Source: Chara braunii
Lineage: Eukaryota; Streptophyta; Charophyceae; Charales; Characeae
Length of the DNA stretch: 56,338 bases
NCBI GenBank assembly: GCA_003427395.1
Contig: BFEA01000005.1
Coordinates: forward strand, 6,304,970-6,361,307
Reading direction: 5' to 3'
Position numbers and translations under genes: made by a program. The stretch's first letter is position 1. Each line of letters begins with the position of its first letter. A model generated the notes under the pieces. It saw nothing but the letters and a program-made list of their open reading frames with translations, was not told the origin of the DNA and made no database searches. Below are positions 1 to 10,562 of the stretch, piece after piece.

Positions 1-74
1 AAAAAAAAAAAAAAGAAGCCATTTTGGACTGCGCCCGGCCGTGGGTGGCGGCCAGATGCACAACCAAAACCAGG

Positions 75-267
75 GACTTGATGTTCCGAGTGGAACATCA
101 AGATTCCCAGCCCTCGATCGAAGTTCAGATCGAGGGTTAGGCTCAGCCCCGTTTTTTTGGTTGAGCCTCAAGTGGCTGACCACCACTCCAACCCAACTAT
201 AAAAGCAGGACTGGCCAGCAACATCCTCACTCAGTTGAGGTCCTGCCCACATTCTGACTGAATGTGG
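75..267 (+). promoter_or_regulatory. Chain of five hairpins around a TATA box
   Basis: Inverted repeats follow one another: stem 77-87 with 92-102 (11 bp perfect, 4-nt loop); 111-119 with 128-136 (9 bp perfect, 8-nt loop); 140-148 with 159-167 (9 bp with one G.T pair, 10-nt loop); 171-175 with 183-187 (5 bp, 7-nt loop); 247-254 with 260-267 (8 bp perfect, 5-nt loop). TATAAAAG lies at 198-205, and 205-211 can pair with 240-246. A TATA box inside palindromes is what one expects in the U3/R part of an LTR or at the end of a transposon. No transcript or second LTR copy is visible, so promoter function is inference. Confidence 0.5.
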
Positions 268-1490
268 AGTAGTGAGCAGCATTATGCTGAGAGGTGGAGT
301 GGAGTGGAGGTCTGCAGTGAACGTGGGAGTGAAGGCTGCCATAGCCACCACGTCATTTGGTGGAGTGCAGGGAAGGTGCTGCCTGCACAGCACGGCTGCG
401 GCAACTGTTTTTGCTATGGTGCACGGGAAGCTCTGTCCGTTTTGCACGGCAGCGGCAGGTCTTCCGCGAGCGGTGTAGGGGAGGCTTTGCCCTTTTTGCA
501 CGGCGGCGGCAGTGTAATTTTGCTAGTGCTGCGGAAGCGCTGTCGAAATTTTGCGGCGGCTGCACATGTTTTAACAGCAGTGGTGCGGAAGCGCTGCCGG
601 TTTTGCACGGCGGCATCGACACTGTCAGTGAGGAAGTGTTGCCATTTTTGGTACAGCGGCAGCGACGTTGTCAAGGGGAGGTATTGTCCATTTGGAGGTT
701 CGACAATGGCGGCAGTGCTGCCGGACTTTTGCAGCGGGGTGGAGCTGGTTTTCTGTGTTGATGTGTGATTGGGAGGTGATGCCGCACGGCGACATAGTAC
801 CATTGACGACGCAGCAAGCAGTGGTCCGCATAATTTTTGTGGTGCGCGGCTGTTAAGGTGAATTCGGTGTGGCCTAGAGGTTGGGCTAATGCCGATGCAC
901 GATTGGAATTGTGCGGTAGTGGTGTGTAGGCCGGTGACATGAGGGGGACACGGAGTGAGTGCTCGCGTATTGGAGTTGCAGCGCTTGCGGTTTGTGCCAG
1001 AAGGACATCCTTAATTTTTGAAGAGGCTCGCGGCACATGCAGTTTCAACCAGGGCCACCTTTATTTTTTTGGCGACGCGGAATGCAAGGGGGATTTGAGA
1101 GTGAGACCATTCAGTGCTGTAGCGGCGACGTGGGACCATCTGGGACCATTTTTAGGATCAGGTAGGACTGATTTTGAGATCGGAACCAACATATTGGTGG
1201 TTATTGTGAGCGTGCGTGGTGCTTGGAGAAGGTGTGGACTTGCGATTGGTTGTGAGTATCCTTGATAAGGGAAGTACAATTGAGTCTGTTGGGATCACGT
1301 GGGAGTCCTTGTTGGGGACACCCTCATGGAGGGTTATCTCGCTTCAGTTTTCCAGCGGATGTGACTTTCGCTCATTTTTGCCCTTGAAGAGTAAGGTGGT
1401 CGTTATTCAGTGGAACGACCATGAGTCGTGGAGTTGTGAGCTGCGTATTTTTAGCTTTAACGACGATCGTCTCTTCAACTTTGACTAGAA
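268..1490. other. GC-rich non-coding stretch with degenerate short repeats
   Basis: I see no recognisable gene. Between about 385 and 660 a degenerate unit recurs: TTTGCACGGCGGCGGC-like blocks near 440, 495 and 600, and GCGGAAGCGCTG at 531-542 and 585-596, the first followed by TCGAAATTTT. Long reading frames (for example 262-768 plus and 414-803 minus) overlap on both strands and have the alanine/arginine/cysteine-rich composition expected by chance in GC-rich repeats, so I do not call them genes. The GCGCTG-CCGAAATTTT motif returns in both inverted arms at about 21.48-21.58 and 26.67-26.79 kb. Confidence 0.5.
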
Positions 1491-2649
1491 TACGACTCGG
1501 CTTTCTTGAGTGAGCCGGATCAAACTTCACTCAAGGTCAGTTGAATGATTCAGACTTCTCTTCACTTTTGTGTGAACCCACACTTTGCTTGACCCTGTTG
1601 TTTTGGACGTTTGAAAGAAAAGGTAGAGGAAAGTTGTGTGAATCATGCATGTGAATGGAAAAGTCTGACTTGAATATGGGATTGTACTGTTTTCTTTGCA
1701 TGTTGTGCAGGTAGGTAGAAAGATGCTTGCTACGGAGATTGGCATTGCCAATTTGGGAGGGAGAAAAGGATTGTCATGTTTTTATCTTTCACTTGCCTGC
1801 ATGACAAAAGTACTTGAATTATGAAATGAGTAGTTTCAACGGGTGCCATGAAAAAAAACGTGTGAATAAAAAGAAAATGCAGTCAATTGGACTTAGCATT
1901 TTTCTAGGATTGACACATTTTATCCGGAATATCCTTGTATATATATACTTGTCAAAGTGATTCTCATTCTCTATTTCATTCAAGTTCTTCATGTCTAAGT
2001 TACCATGAACCTAAAAGGGATGAGAATAATTGAAAACTACTTGCGGTCAACGCATTCTCTTTTCTCTAGGAAGCATCCAAGGCGGGGGTTCGTATGCTTT
2101 CGGAGCCGGCCCTGTTATCGACTTGGAGTGGACCCGACTTGTTGGGGGTGGTACTTTGCCGACTCGGTGGTGATGGCCCAACCTCTGAGATCCGGGCCTG
2201 CGGGCTCGGACGAGGGGAAGGAGTATCCACAGACCACTTCCTAGAGGTGAGGCATGCAACTTCAAGCCATGCACCTGATTGAGAATCATCCGCGAAGCCA
2301 CCTGTTAGCCAGAAAGATTAAGAATGTATGGAGGTAGGCGTATGCATGTTTAATCATAGGTCGGTGTTCGTTGGAATGAATAATTTTGGCAGCGCGTCTC
2401 ATCAAGCCAAAACCTAGGCAGTCCGACTACTTGGTCGGCAACGTCAAAGTAATTATCGGTAGTCAACTTCTCGTAGGCAATTGTATGATCGTTTTGTGGA
2501 ATTCGATCCGGGGTGGTCGGATTGTTCTTAATATCGTGTTGTTGGATCTACCATATGATGATTCTGATTCTTTCAGTCATCTTTTCAGGTTGGGCATGTT
2601 GTTGTCGACCACGGTCGACTCTTTTTGGTGAAATTATGTGTGTTTGTTA
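1491..2649. other. Non-coding, nothing recognised
   Basis: Mixed-composition DNA with only short open frames (for example 2005-2244 and 2386-2631 on plus) that resemble no family I know. A TATATATATA tract lies near 1938-1948. Confidence 0.4.
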
Positions 2650-3190
2650 TAACCTTCTTTTGATTGTGTGTCTAAGGGACTAGGATTAATTTTGTGATTT
2701 CACGCTTGGTTGAGACCGTCCTAGTCGACCGGCGTCCGCTTCGTACTTAGGAGATCAGCGCCCTAAGGAATGCACGACGTTCGGGTCCACTTGGCGTTAA
2801 CCAACGTATCTATACTACGACGAATGAGCAAACCCCCTCGGCAGACCTACCTCTGCAATTGCATCTAAAAACTTTCGCATGTGGGTCGGTAGCTCGATAG
2901 GGATACGCCCCTAAGGGTGGTGACAGCCCCTTAGGGAAGCAAGCTAATGCCCCGCGGGAACCTATCCTGTCGTAGGGGACCATGAGATGTATTGCTGGTG
3001 CACCCGGCTAGAGCGGCGAAGGAGCGATGCAACCACGTCCGTCTCGGCGGTTCGTGGGATATTTATACGTCGTTCCTGAGTTGTCTCTGATTTTGTTTTG
3101 TTTTACTCCTGCGTGACATGGTCGGGAGGGCCCTCGTTCACGCGAGGGCCGATGCGCTCGACAGCGCGTTAACGACCTCGTCGGAGAAAA
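2650..3190 (+). repeat. Leader-type repeat R1, copy 1
   Basis: This block aligns in the same orientation with 23575-23990. Shared landmarks in order are CCGTCCTAGTCGACCG, the CAGCGCC block, GTTGACC/GTTAACC, TACAACGA/TACGACGA, ACCTCTRC-ATTGCAT, GGTAGCTCGA, GGATACGCC, CCTATCCTGTC, CGGCT-GAGCG, CTGCGTGAC-TGG and GGGAGGG, GATGCGCTC. In both places a decayed reading region follows 0.35-0.75 kb downstream, so R1 may be the LTR or leader of one retroelement family. No paired 3' copy is visible. Confidence 0.6.
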
Positions 3191-3811
3191 ATAGATGGGC
3201 AAGGTACTGGTGGCTTAAAGAAAGGAAAAGTAAAGAGGGAATTAAAGGAAAAAAAATAAAGGAGAACGAGGAAAAGGCCTCGTATCAAGTTTGTACCCCG
3301 ATCTGAAATGTCCTTTTAGTTCTGACTGATCTGAAGGTTTTTGGCTCTAGTGGCGATATACGTATCGTAAGGGTTTTAAAATTTTCATTTTATAATTTCA
3401 AACTTAGTCCCCCTCCGGGTCATTTCGCGGGAGGGGGGCCACAACCGGTTTGCCTTTGAAATCGAGGGTCGCTAGCATGTGGCCTAGACTGGTCCAACCC
3501 TTTGCGTTCCGTTTACCTCACGCGCGGTCGGCTGAAAACTGCTTCGTAAGGCTCCAAGAGGGGAGCACCCGCAACCGCTTCGGTAGGAAACTCATCACCT
3601 CCACGAGGAGGTCATGAGCCCGCTCCTTACCATCGGACCCGGGTACCCATCAACTATGGTTCGACATCCTCTTTTGAGGAAGGGATTAATCGGTCGGTAT
3701 CCCGATTTTGGGACCACCGCTCACCAAGTTTACAATCTTTGGTCTGCACTCCAGTAGTGACCGTTGAGAATCATTCTAATTTTAAATAATTATTGCTTTC
3801 AGACAAAAGGG

Positions 3812-3858
<47 letters not shown>

Positions 3859-3905
3859 AGTTTTTTTGGTATTTGATTATGAATAAATGAGTATTGAGGA
3901 ATTTA
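3191..3905. other. Non-coding spacer
   Basis: Moderately GC-rich, no gene recognised. It ends in an AT-rich part holding the (TA)n tract and, at about 3913-3927, a pyrimidine-rich stretch ending in TGTAG that looks like a 3' splice site just before the next reading region. Confidence 0.4.
3816..3856. repeat. (TA)n microsatellite
   Basis: Uninterrupted TA dinucleotide run of about 41 bp. Confidence 0.95.
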
Positions 3906-5120
3906 ACACTTTTCATTCTATATGTAGAGGTTGCGACCTCCTGAAAGACTTATAAGAGAGCACCAGGCATGTCATTTTGCTACGGGCTTGTCAGTGAGCG
4001 TCAGACACGCTCCCCCGTTGTCCGAGAGTTGGGACGCTGGTCGTGGCTCGCAACTTAATAGCATCTTTGCCCACACCGTGAGTTTACAGGCTGAAGTTGC
4101 GCGCTATTTGGAGTTGACAGCCCGGTACCGTATCCAGTCTATTCAAGGGAGAATCGGCTATGGCGCTCTGCGATGACCTTTATGGCTATAGGCCAGACTA
4201 TTGGAACCTGATAACACGTTGGTCCCCGATGTCTAGGGAGGGTCCCTAGATAACCACTATTCAGAACGGGGGAGACGAGGTAAAGTTAATGGTCGAAGTA
4301 GAAGGGGCGATAGAGGCGGAGATGAGAGACAACCTGAAACTACGGGCTGCGGTCACGGAGGCGAAGAACAAGGCGAAAAGAAGGTGTCGAAGGGATGGGG
4401 TCACGGAGGAGATGCAGGTAACAATCACGTATCATGAGGTGGAGACCTCCACTGATACGGTGGAGCGTGAGCAACGACATCTAGACTGCGATTCAGAGGC
4501 TGGGAGTGAGGGCGATCTGGGGCGGAGACTCAGTCCTGGCACGGTCTGGACCAGTGGCGACGGGACCACCCGCCCACTGAATATGTGGAGAGCGGCCCAG
4601 AGGCCAACTCGCGACAACGGGACCAGGCCCGGTAGGCAACTCCGAGGGGGAGACCAACACTCAATAGTGACAGGGCCAAGAAAACTAAGTGGACTTAGGC
4701 ATGACGGGGTGAGAGAGGTGTGTGAGAGAGCATGTTGGGATTTTTTTTTAGGGAGTACAGGCGGCATGCTCAACCCGCGAACACGTCTCTTGTTGACGTC
4801 ACCACTATTGCAGAGGCGATAGCTCTGAGTAGAAGTCTACGAGACTGTCGTGCAGTGAATGAGAAGAAAAAGGAGTGCTAAGGGGTCAGAAGCGGGGGTC
4901 AGCCGCGATCGATGAGGGAGAGGCCAGACTCTTTGGGTATGACAAATGCCTGCGGTTTCCATCATCTGCTCGGAAGATCATCATCATCTTGTGCTGAGTC
5001 TTTTGTCGTCGGGAAGTATGCACTTGCTCCTCCGGGTTCGCACCTACGACACTGCTTTCTTGAATGAGCGGTCGAGGAAGGATTTGAGATTTGTGAGTAG
5101 TGCACTTCATGCATGATCAG
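3906..5120 (+). pseudogene. Decayed reading region of unknown function, probably retroelement
   Basis: Two plus-strand frames succeed each other. At 3931-4176 is an 81-codon frame with the helical segment HTVSLQAEVARYLELTARY, resembling the coiled-coil starts of some plant Gag proteins. At 4289-4822 is a 177-codon frame, charged and low in hydrophobics, containing ACWDFFLGSTGG near its end. Stops and frame changes separate them. The leader-type repeat R1 lies 0.75 kb upstream and a splice-acceptor-like TGTAG at about 3927. No diagnostic catalytic motif is present. Retroelement origin is inferred from context. It could also be chance open frame. Confidence 0.3.
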
Positions 5121-6301
5121 TGTGGCAACGCGTTAGCTATTGCACAAAGGAGAGAGATAAGGGTCACAGGTCATGGCGGACACTACTTACTCTGAGTATG
5201 TTATGTGCACAGGTGAAATAGTTGACGTCATCATCTCCATCCCTGCTCAGCTCCTGTTGACCTTCTAGTGTGCGAGTTTACGAACTGCTATCTGCAGTTG
5301 TGGCTGAGTGGAAGGTCAGGAGGTGGGGATGGTTAACTATGTGTACGTTACTGTGCCGAGAACGCACGAGAGACGTGAATAACAGGTTATTGGTTGTTGT
5401 AAGGCCAACTTTGGAAGATACGTGCGTCTAATCACGCTGCCACTTTCTTCCTTTGGGCGCTAGCACTCTCGTGCTTTGCTTCTCATCATCTTTTGCTGTG
5501 CCTACGCTGATCAACATGCGTCTGCGTGGATGAAAACCTCTCATCTACTAAGCCACTGAGAAAGGCTACGCACTTAGACACTAACGTCTATTGTGAAAAG
5601 AGTCCTATGATGATTAGTCACCTTCCTGGCTATAAGGACGAATAACAAAGAGAGGTCGGGGCTACCATGCATTTACGACCATCGCAGGAGATATGACTTG
5701 CTTGTCCTTCACTCTGATACTATTGTGGTAACGACGGGCTCCTAGAACAACTTGCCAATTACTCTCGCTGTACTTCGAGCGTGCTTACCGACTTTTTGAG
5801 TCGTGAGTATCTAACAAGTCCCTGAACGGGAATGGAATGAGATCAGTTTTATTCTTACTGGCGTGAGCAATTTCCTGTCTCTGGCATGATGCCATTTCAT
5901 CACAAAAGAAGTCGTTATTTGCTCGTTAATTCATCCGTTACTAGTACCAGGTCAGTTGAAAGACCTCACAGAAAAAATGGTTACTGGTACCTCCAGTTAT
6001 TATCATCTGGAAATCATACTCGCTTGGATACTGCCTCTATAAGCGGGGAGCGTTGTCTGCTAACTCTTTTAGAGAGTTCGTGTGGCTGGTTTAGACTGAA
6101 CCATTAGGATTGTTATTGGACGTTCTTAAATCAATAAAAGGAAAAGGCGTGACAAAAATTGTGGCCATTCAGGGTAAGTACGTTGAACAGGGTCTGAACC
6201 AATGCTCAAAGTTGCAGTGCCAAGCACAGACAAACCTCGCATTTCAACTTGCCAAGCGGCGTGTGAATATGCCCCGAACTGAGGGTTATCGCTTTCAAGT
6301 G
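5121..6301. other. Non-coding, nothing recognised
   Basis: No family-level similarity seen on either strand. The frames at 5886-6107 and 6110-6316 (73 and 68 codons) are unrecognised, and the second runs into the tandem duplication that follows. Confidence 0.35.
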
Positions 6302-7116
6302 CAGTATTTCTACTGAAGGAGTTGCCTCTTGAGTACCAATACTAGAGAATCTTGTACCCGACACAACACCCTTGCAATTACTGCGCAAATCAAGGACGGA
6401 CCCTCGCATTTAAGTCTTCAGAAAAAACCACTTGGGAATGACTCTAATGAAATCTATAATTAGGGATTGGCTAGTGATTCATGATGAACTGCATATACAG
6501 CGCGCTGACAAATGCGTTGCTGATTTATCAAGTCAATCGGGGCATTTCTGACAAAAGTTTAATCCCATGTCATTTTGCCTTATCCTAAATAGCTACTTAT
6601 CAACTCTGGGGATCGGTGATTTGGGTTGTTTTTTACTAACGATATCACGCAAGTTGTTCAGTCTGCATACTGGTCTCTTATACACATCTAGATGTGTATA
6701 AGAGACAGGCATACTGAGTGTACGAATCTGCAGTATTTCTACTGAAGGAGTTGCCTCTTGAGTACCAATACTAGAGAATCTTGTACCCGACATAACACCC
6801 TTGCAATTACTGCGCAGATCAAGGACGGACCCTCGCATTCAAGTCTTCAGTAAAAAACCATTTGGGGATGACTCTAATGAAATCTATAATCAGGGATTGG
6901 CTGGTGATTCGTGATGAACTGCATATACAGCGCGCTGACAAACGCATTGCTGATTAATCAAGTCAATCGGAGCAGTTATGACAAAAGTCTTATCCCATGT
7001 CATTTTGCCTTATCCTAAATAGCTACTTATCAACTCTGGGGATCGGTGATTTGGGTTGTTTTTTACTAACGATATCACGCAAGTTGTTCAGTAAGCATAC
7101 TGAGTGTGCGAATCTG
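6302..7116. repeat. Tandem duplication of a ~390-bp unit
   Basis: Unit 1 (6302-6730) and unit 2 (6731-about 7116) both start CAGTATTTCTACTGAAGG and run through the same order to GCATACTGAGTGT-CGAATCTG with scattered, mostly transition differences. Without the adapter, the period is about 390 bp. No coding signal is convincing. Because a sequencing adapter sits near the unit boundary, the join itself may be an assembly product. Confidence 0.9.
6670..6708. other. Nextera mate-pair junction adapter (artefact)
   Basis: The sequence is two Tn5 mosaic ends head to head: CTG(G)TCTCTTATACACATCT followed directly by AGATGTGTATAAGAGACAG. This is the circularisation junction of the Nextera mate-pair protocol, with one extra G. 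Both flanks read GCATACTG. It is a library artefact carried into the assembly, not organismal DNA. Confidence 0.97.
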
Positions 7117-7950
7117 CAAAAGTACTCTACGGTCATTTCAATAAGCCTAAACAACCTCCCCAATTATCCTTTGTGACTTAGTCAACGCCCGACAGTATCA
7201 AGTCATGTGAATAAGTGGCAAAAAACACAATCAACTCTTGCGTGAAAATATTAAGAGTTCCTGTTTTTGTCTTGAACCTTACTAAGGCTGGCAATCCGTT
7301 ACTAGCAGTGAACTTGAAAGCACGCCCTTAAGTGACCTAGTTGGTCACCGAAGGGTAGTTGATGCGAGGCCTTGCGGATAATAAAAAAAAATTATGGGAA
7401 GCGTAGATAAGGTGGGAATGACTTGCACTCTCTATCGGGACAAAAATGACGGTTGGGAGGAAGAAGCAATCAGGGACATCCAATACAGTCTAGAACTAAT
7501 GAGAGTGAGTGCGTTGGAATTAGTAAGGGGGCAAAAATACATTGCCTACACTTTTTATTTCTATGGATAAGACAGACGGTTTCGTAGCACACTCTCTTAC
7601 ATTGAGACTGCTGGTCAAGCAAAGAAGGGCGTTAGTAGTCAACAGTAAGAGTAAAAAAAAAAAAAAAAAAAAAGGCGGAGGGATATGTCAAATAGCCGAA
7701 CGAACAGCCTAAGCGAGAAGACATTGGGACATTATATGGCAACGTTCAAAAGTCAGATGTGAGGCAGGCCACCCAATATTGTCATGAGACAAAATACCAG
7801 TCAAGTGCACTAAACAGTTTGAATTTGGTCAGTGAGGCAATTGACAGTCTCTCCGCTTGACACAGTTGATCAAATCAACTAATTCATTAGAATTTAGTTG
7901 TTCATAATTTACACACAAGTAAAGTCCGGTCATTTCCGGTCGAAGGGTCA
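7117..7950. other. AT-rich spacer with 21-nt poly(A)
   Basis: A run of 21 A at 7653-7673 may be the tail of an old retroposon. The words YIAYTFYFYG near 7540 resemble YIIAYTLYVHN near 11740 and may be another relic of the module repeats described for 7975-10980. No gene. Confidence 0.35.
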
Positions 7951-7953
7951 GTT

Positions 7954-8286
7954 TTGACCAATCTCAATCTGATAGCCCGCAAAGGTGTTTTTGAGTATCG
8001 GTATGTCAGTGCAGTTGGCTTAAAACGTGATGATCTATCAATCTTCGTTGTCCTCACCAGTTTCACTGCGGATACCATCTATGACCTGAGGCTCTACGTG
8101 AAGAGGGGTAAAGAGACTCATGAGCAATTCGACTCGGTCTGGCTTTCGACAGTAAAATATCTTGAGAAGAAAGAGAGGGAGCTCGATGAGAGTGGTGTCA
8201 AGCTGGTCCGCAACCTTGGACCGAAGCTCTACACTAATTACCCAGACCTCCTGTCCCTTTTCCTCTCACGGCACCTGTTGGGGTGA
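7954..8286 (+). pseudogene. Retroelement N-terminal module, best-preserved copy
   Basis: An uninterrupted 110-codon frame. Its core reads GVFEYRYVSAVG, then DLSIFVVLTSF, then TIYDLRLYVKRGKETHEQFD, then a lysine/glutamate-rich helix YLEKKERELDE. The same order of motifs recurs in decayed form at 9430-9600, 9907-10130 and 10390-10560, where the YDLRLYVKR core becomes YDIRPYVKK, HDIRIYVPK and FDIGIYVLR. I know no named domain that fits. Its position ahead of Gag-like, zinc-knuckle, protease and RT remnants suggests retroelement capsid-region protein. The start is uncertain: I take the first ATG, but homologous copies show no conserved Met. Confidence 0.45.
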
Positions 8287-9054
8287 CTTGGTTTATCTAG
8301 CCAAGAAATACATCTCATCGGTAGAGATTGATTACGAATCAGTGACCGAGCCTTCGAAGTTTCGACATCTTAGGAGAGGGGTTTTCTACAGGCCCTACCT
8401 TTCTACTCTGTGGGAGAAATTTTGTGTTATGGTTGACTTTCGTGTCATGAGTCTTGAGTGGAAGTGTTCGGAACTTGCAGGGTTCAGGTGACTCTACATT
8501 CAGAGGCCACAATCTAAGGAGGTACAAAGGCATGGCTCAAGACACAGGAAACACACAACCAAATGAAAGATTAATGATGAGACTTTAGAGGGATGAGTGA
8601 GGATTCCTGACTAGTGTTGACTGTGTTTTTTCATTGTACTCTCCTGGGATTATTATGAGTTTTCATTCTTCCCTCATTTATCTTTGTCATTGATCCAGTC
8701 AGTCGGTCTTGCTTCAATTGCATCGACTCTGCTTAGTGATTGTGTTCTTTGTTGATCTTGTCACAGTTTAAAAAAAATAAATAATTGGTAGAATTGATGC
8801 ATGGTACACCTGAATTTCGTGATTAATTTTGCATATTTTTTGTTGTTCCAAATCAAAATAAAAGATTCCTAAGACTGGGGACAGACGAAGACCGTAATTG
8901 AAGAGTCTCGCTCGAAGCCGGACGCACAGCACAAGAAGAAATTTGCTTTATTTAATTTATCTTATTTATTGCAAACATCATCAAAATCCTCCGTGACAGC
9001 CTGTTGACTTTCTGGTCGCCCGAAGAGGCCTGACTTGAAAAAATGCGACAAAAA
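8287..9054. other. Spacer before the primer binding site, possible LTR
   Basis: If the primer binding site at 9055 is real, the LTR should lie in this stretch. I see AT-rich DNA (ATTTAATTTATC near 8950) and no gene. No second copy of the stretch occurs in the window, so the LTR cannot be confirmed. Confidence 0.3.
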
Positions 9055-9073
9055 TGGTGCCGTTGCCGGGGAC
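9055..9073 (+). other. Primer binding site, tRNA-Arg type
   Basis: TGGTGCCGTTGCCGGGGAC differs by one C-to-T change from the TGGCGCCGTTGCCGGGGA-type site of plant Ty3/gypsy elements of the Tat/Athila group, which is complementary to the 3' end of a tRNA-Arg. It is followed by T-rich DNA and then decayed Gag-region modules. Confidence 0.6.
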
Positions 9074-9429
9074 ATGAATTTTTTTTTATCTCCGGAACAA
9101 GCCTGGTTCAGCAAACGCTTTGAGCTTTTGATTAGGGTTTGAGAACTGTTGACAATCTCTGAATTTTCAGACCGAATCTACTATCTTGATTGAGACATTA
9201 TTCCCTTGGAAATCTCAGTTGCTGACTAAGTCTTCTCTCGTCATGTGTGAGGTGTCACACTGAACTGGAGAAGAAGACTGGCATTATTCGTTGGAGAAGG
9301 TCAGGCTTCATCACAAGTATGTCTTATGAGCTCTTGACATCCCTAAAACACTGAGAAAGAAGAGAATGAGTCAGAAGCCTAAAGACTTCATTAAGAATGC
9401 TAACTACTGACGCATTGAAAAAACTCTTA

Positions 9430-9600
9430 AAATTAACTATTAACGAGATATTCCCACACCAGTACATTGTTGGGTCTACCATTCTGGCAGTGTGACCATC
9501 TATATAGTGCTGACTTGCTTCTTGGAGGCAGATATCTACGATATTCGTCCTTATGTCAAGAAGGAAGACTGCAAAGAAGGTGAGGTCTTTAACTGGTTAT
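9430..9600 (+). pseudogene. N-terminal module, decayed copy 2
   Basis: Conceptual translation gives VTIYIVLTCFLEADIYDIRPYVKKE (shown here only to identify the core DIYDIRPYVKKE) with flanking stops. It aligns with the 7954-8286 module at FVVLTSFTADTIYDLRLYVKR. Confidence 0.5.
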
Positions 9601-9906
9601 GACAAATAGTTGTTCAATCTACCTATGACGAAAAGACAGATTTAATCAAACGAAAAAAAAAGTGGAATGGGGGTTAATGTCAGTAACCTATCATACAATT
9701 TCAATTCCTCTTATCCCTAACAACCACTATGACGGAGTTAACTGACTGCTAATCATTAACATGGTATTGAAGTGGAAAAAAAAAGGTGAGAGTGAAAAAA
9801 AATTCAGCTGAGAAAATCTGTCAGCGAAGATCAGAATTTAGCAAAGAGTCAGATTCAAACAGAGAAAAGGTTGACTGTCTCGTGAAATCATTGAATGCTC
9901 TAAGTA

Positions 9907-10130
9907 AGAAAGAAGTGTTCCCATATGAGGTTGTCACGTATGAGATGGTCGAGAGTGAATGAAAACAAGAATGATTCTATATTCTTACGTTCTATTTCAT
10001 CGAGTTGGACACGCATGATATAAGGATTTATGTTCCCAAAGAAAGAAGTGTTGAGGTTGTGTATGAGAGATGCTGGAGATTTGTTGAGGAAGTTGTGTTG
10101 AAAGAGAAAGAGAGACTTGAGAAGGAAAAA
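9907..10130 (+). pseudogene. N-terminal module, decayed copy 3
   Basis: Starts KKEVFPYEVVTYE, then after two stops FYILTFYFIELDTHDIRIYV, then VLKEKERLEKE. It parallels KGVFEYRYVSAVG, FVVLTSF-TIYDLRLYV and YLEKKERELDE of the 7954-8286 module over its whole length. Confidence 0.55.
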
Positions 10131-10389
10131 AAATAAGTGCTTCATTGGATCCACCCAGTTTGCTATTTTTGAGGGATTCCTAACTCCTCCTCTGCCTGAT
10201 ATCAGTCTGTCAATGAACAACTGGTCTGCTGTGATTAAGCTTCTACTGAGGGTGAGAGGGGAAGATTAAAGGCTCTAATGAGTCAGCCGTACAGACCTCA
10301 AAAAGTGAGACCCTGGTTCAGACTGGGAAAAAAACATGGGAGGTTGAGTAACAAAGAATCAGAAAAGCTATCGAATTTCCTTAACTCCA

Positions 10390-10562
10390 TAACAAAGAGA
10401 GTCGTATTTCTCTATGAGATTGTGAGATATGAGACACTAAAGAATATGGGATGATAACATGAGAGTGTATATGTTTTTACCTGCTACTTTATTGATTTCG
10501 ATGAGTTTGATATTGGGATTTATGTGTTACGACAAAAGCTCGAAGGGTGTAGAAATAACTGA
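10390..10562 (+). pseudogene. N-terminal module, decayed copy 4
   Basis: Starts KRVVFLYEIVRYE, then after two stops YVFTCYFIDFDEFDIGIYVL. A weaker fifth copy may lie at 10825-10985 (FFVILKYETCVRG ... VKIYTPACLEKE). Between the copies are short basic stretches without recognisable motifs. Confidence 0.5.

Noticed and set aside
262-1048. Overlapping long frames on both strands near the window start
   Set aside because: Frames on opposite strands overlap almost completely, and the composition follows GC-rich short repeats.
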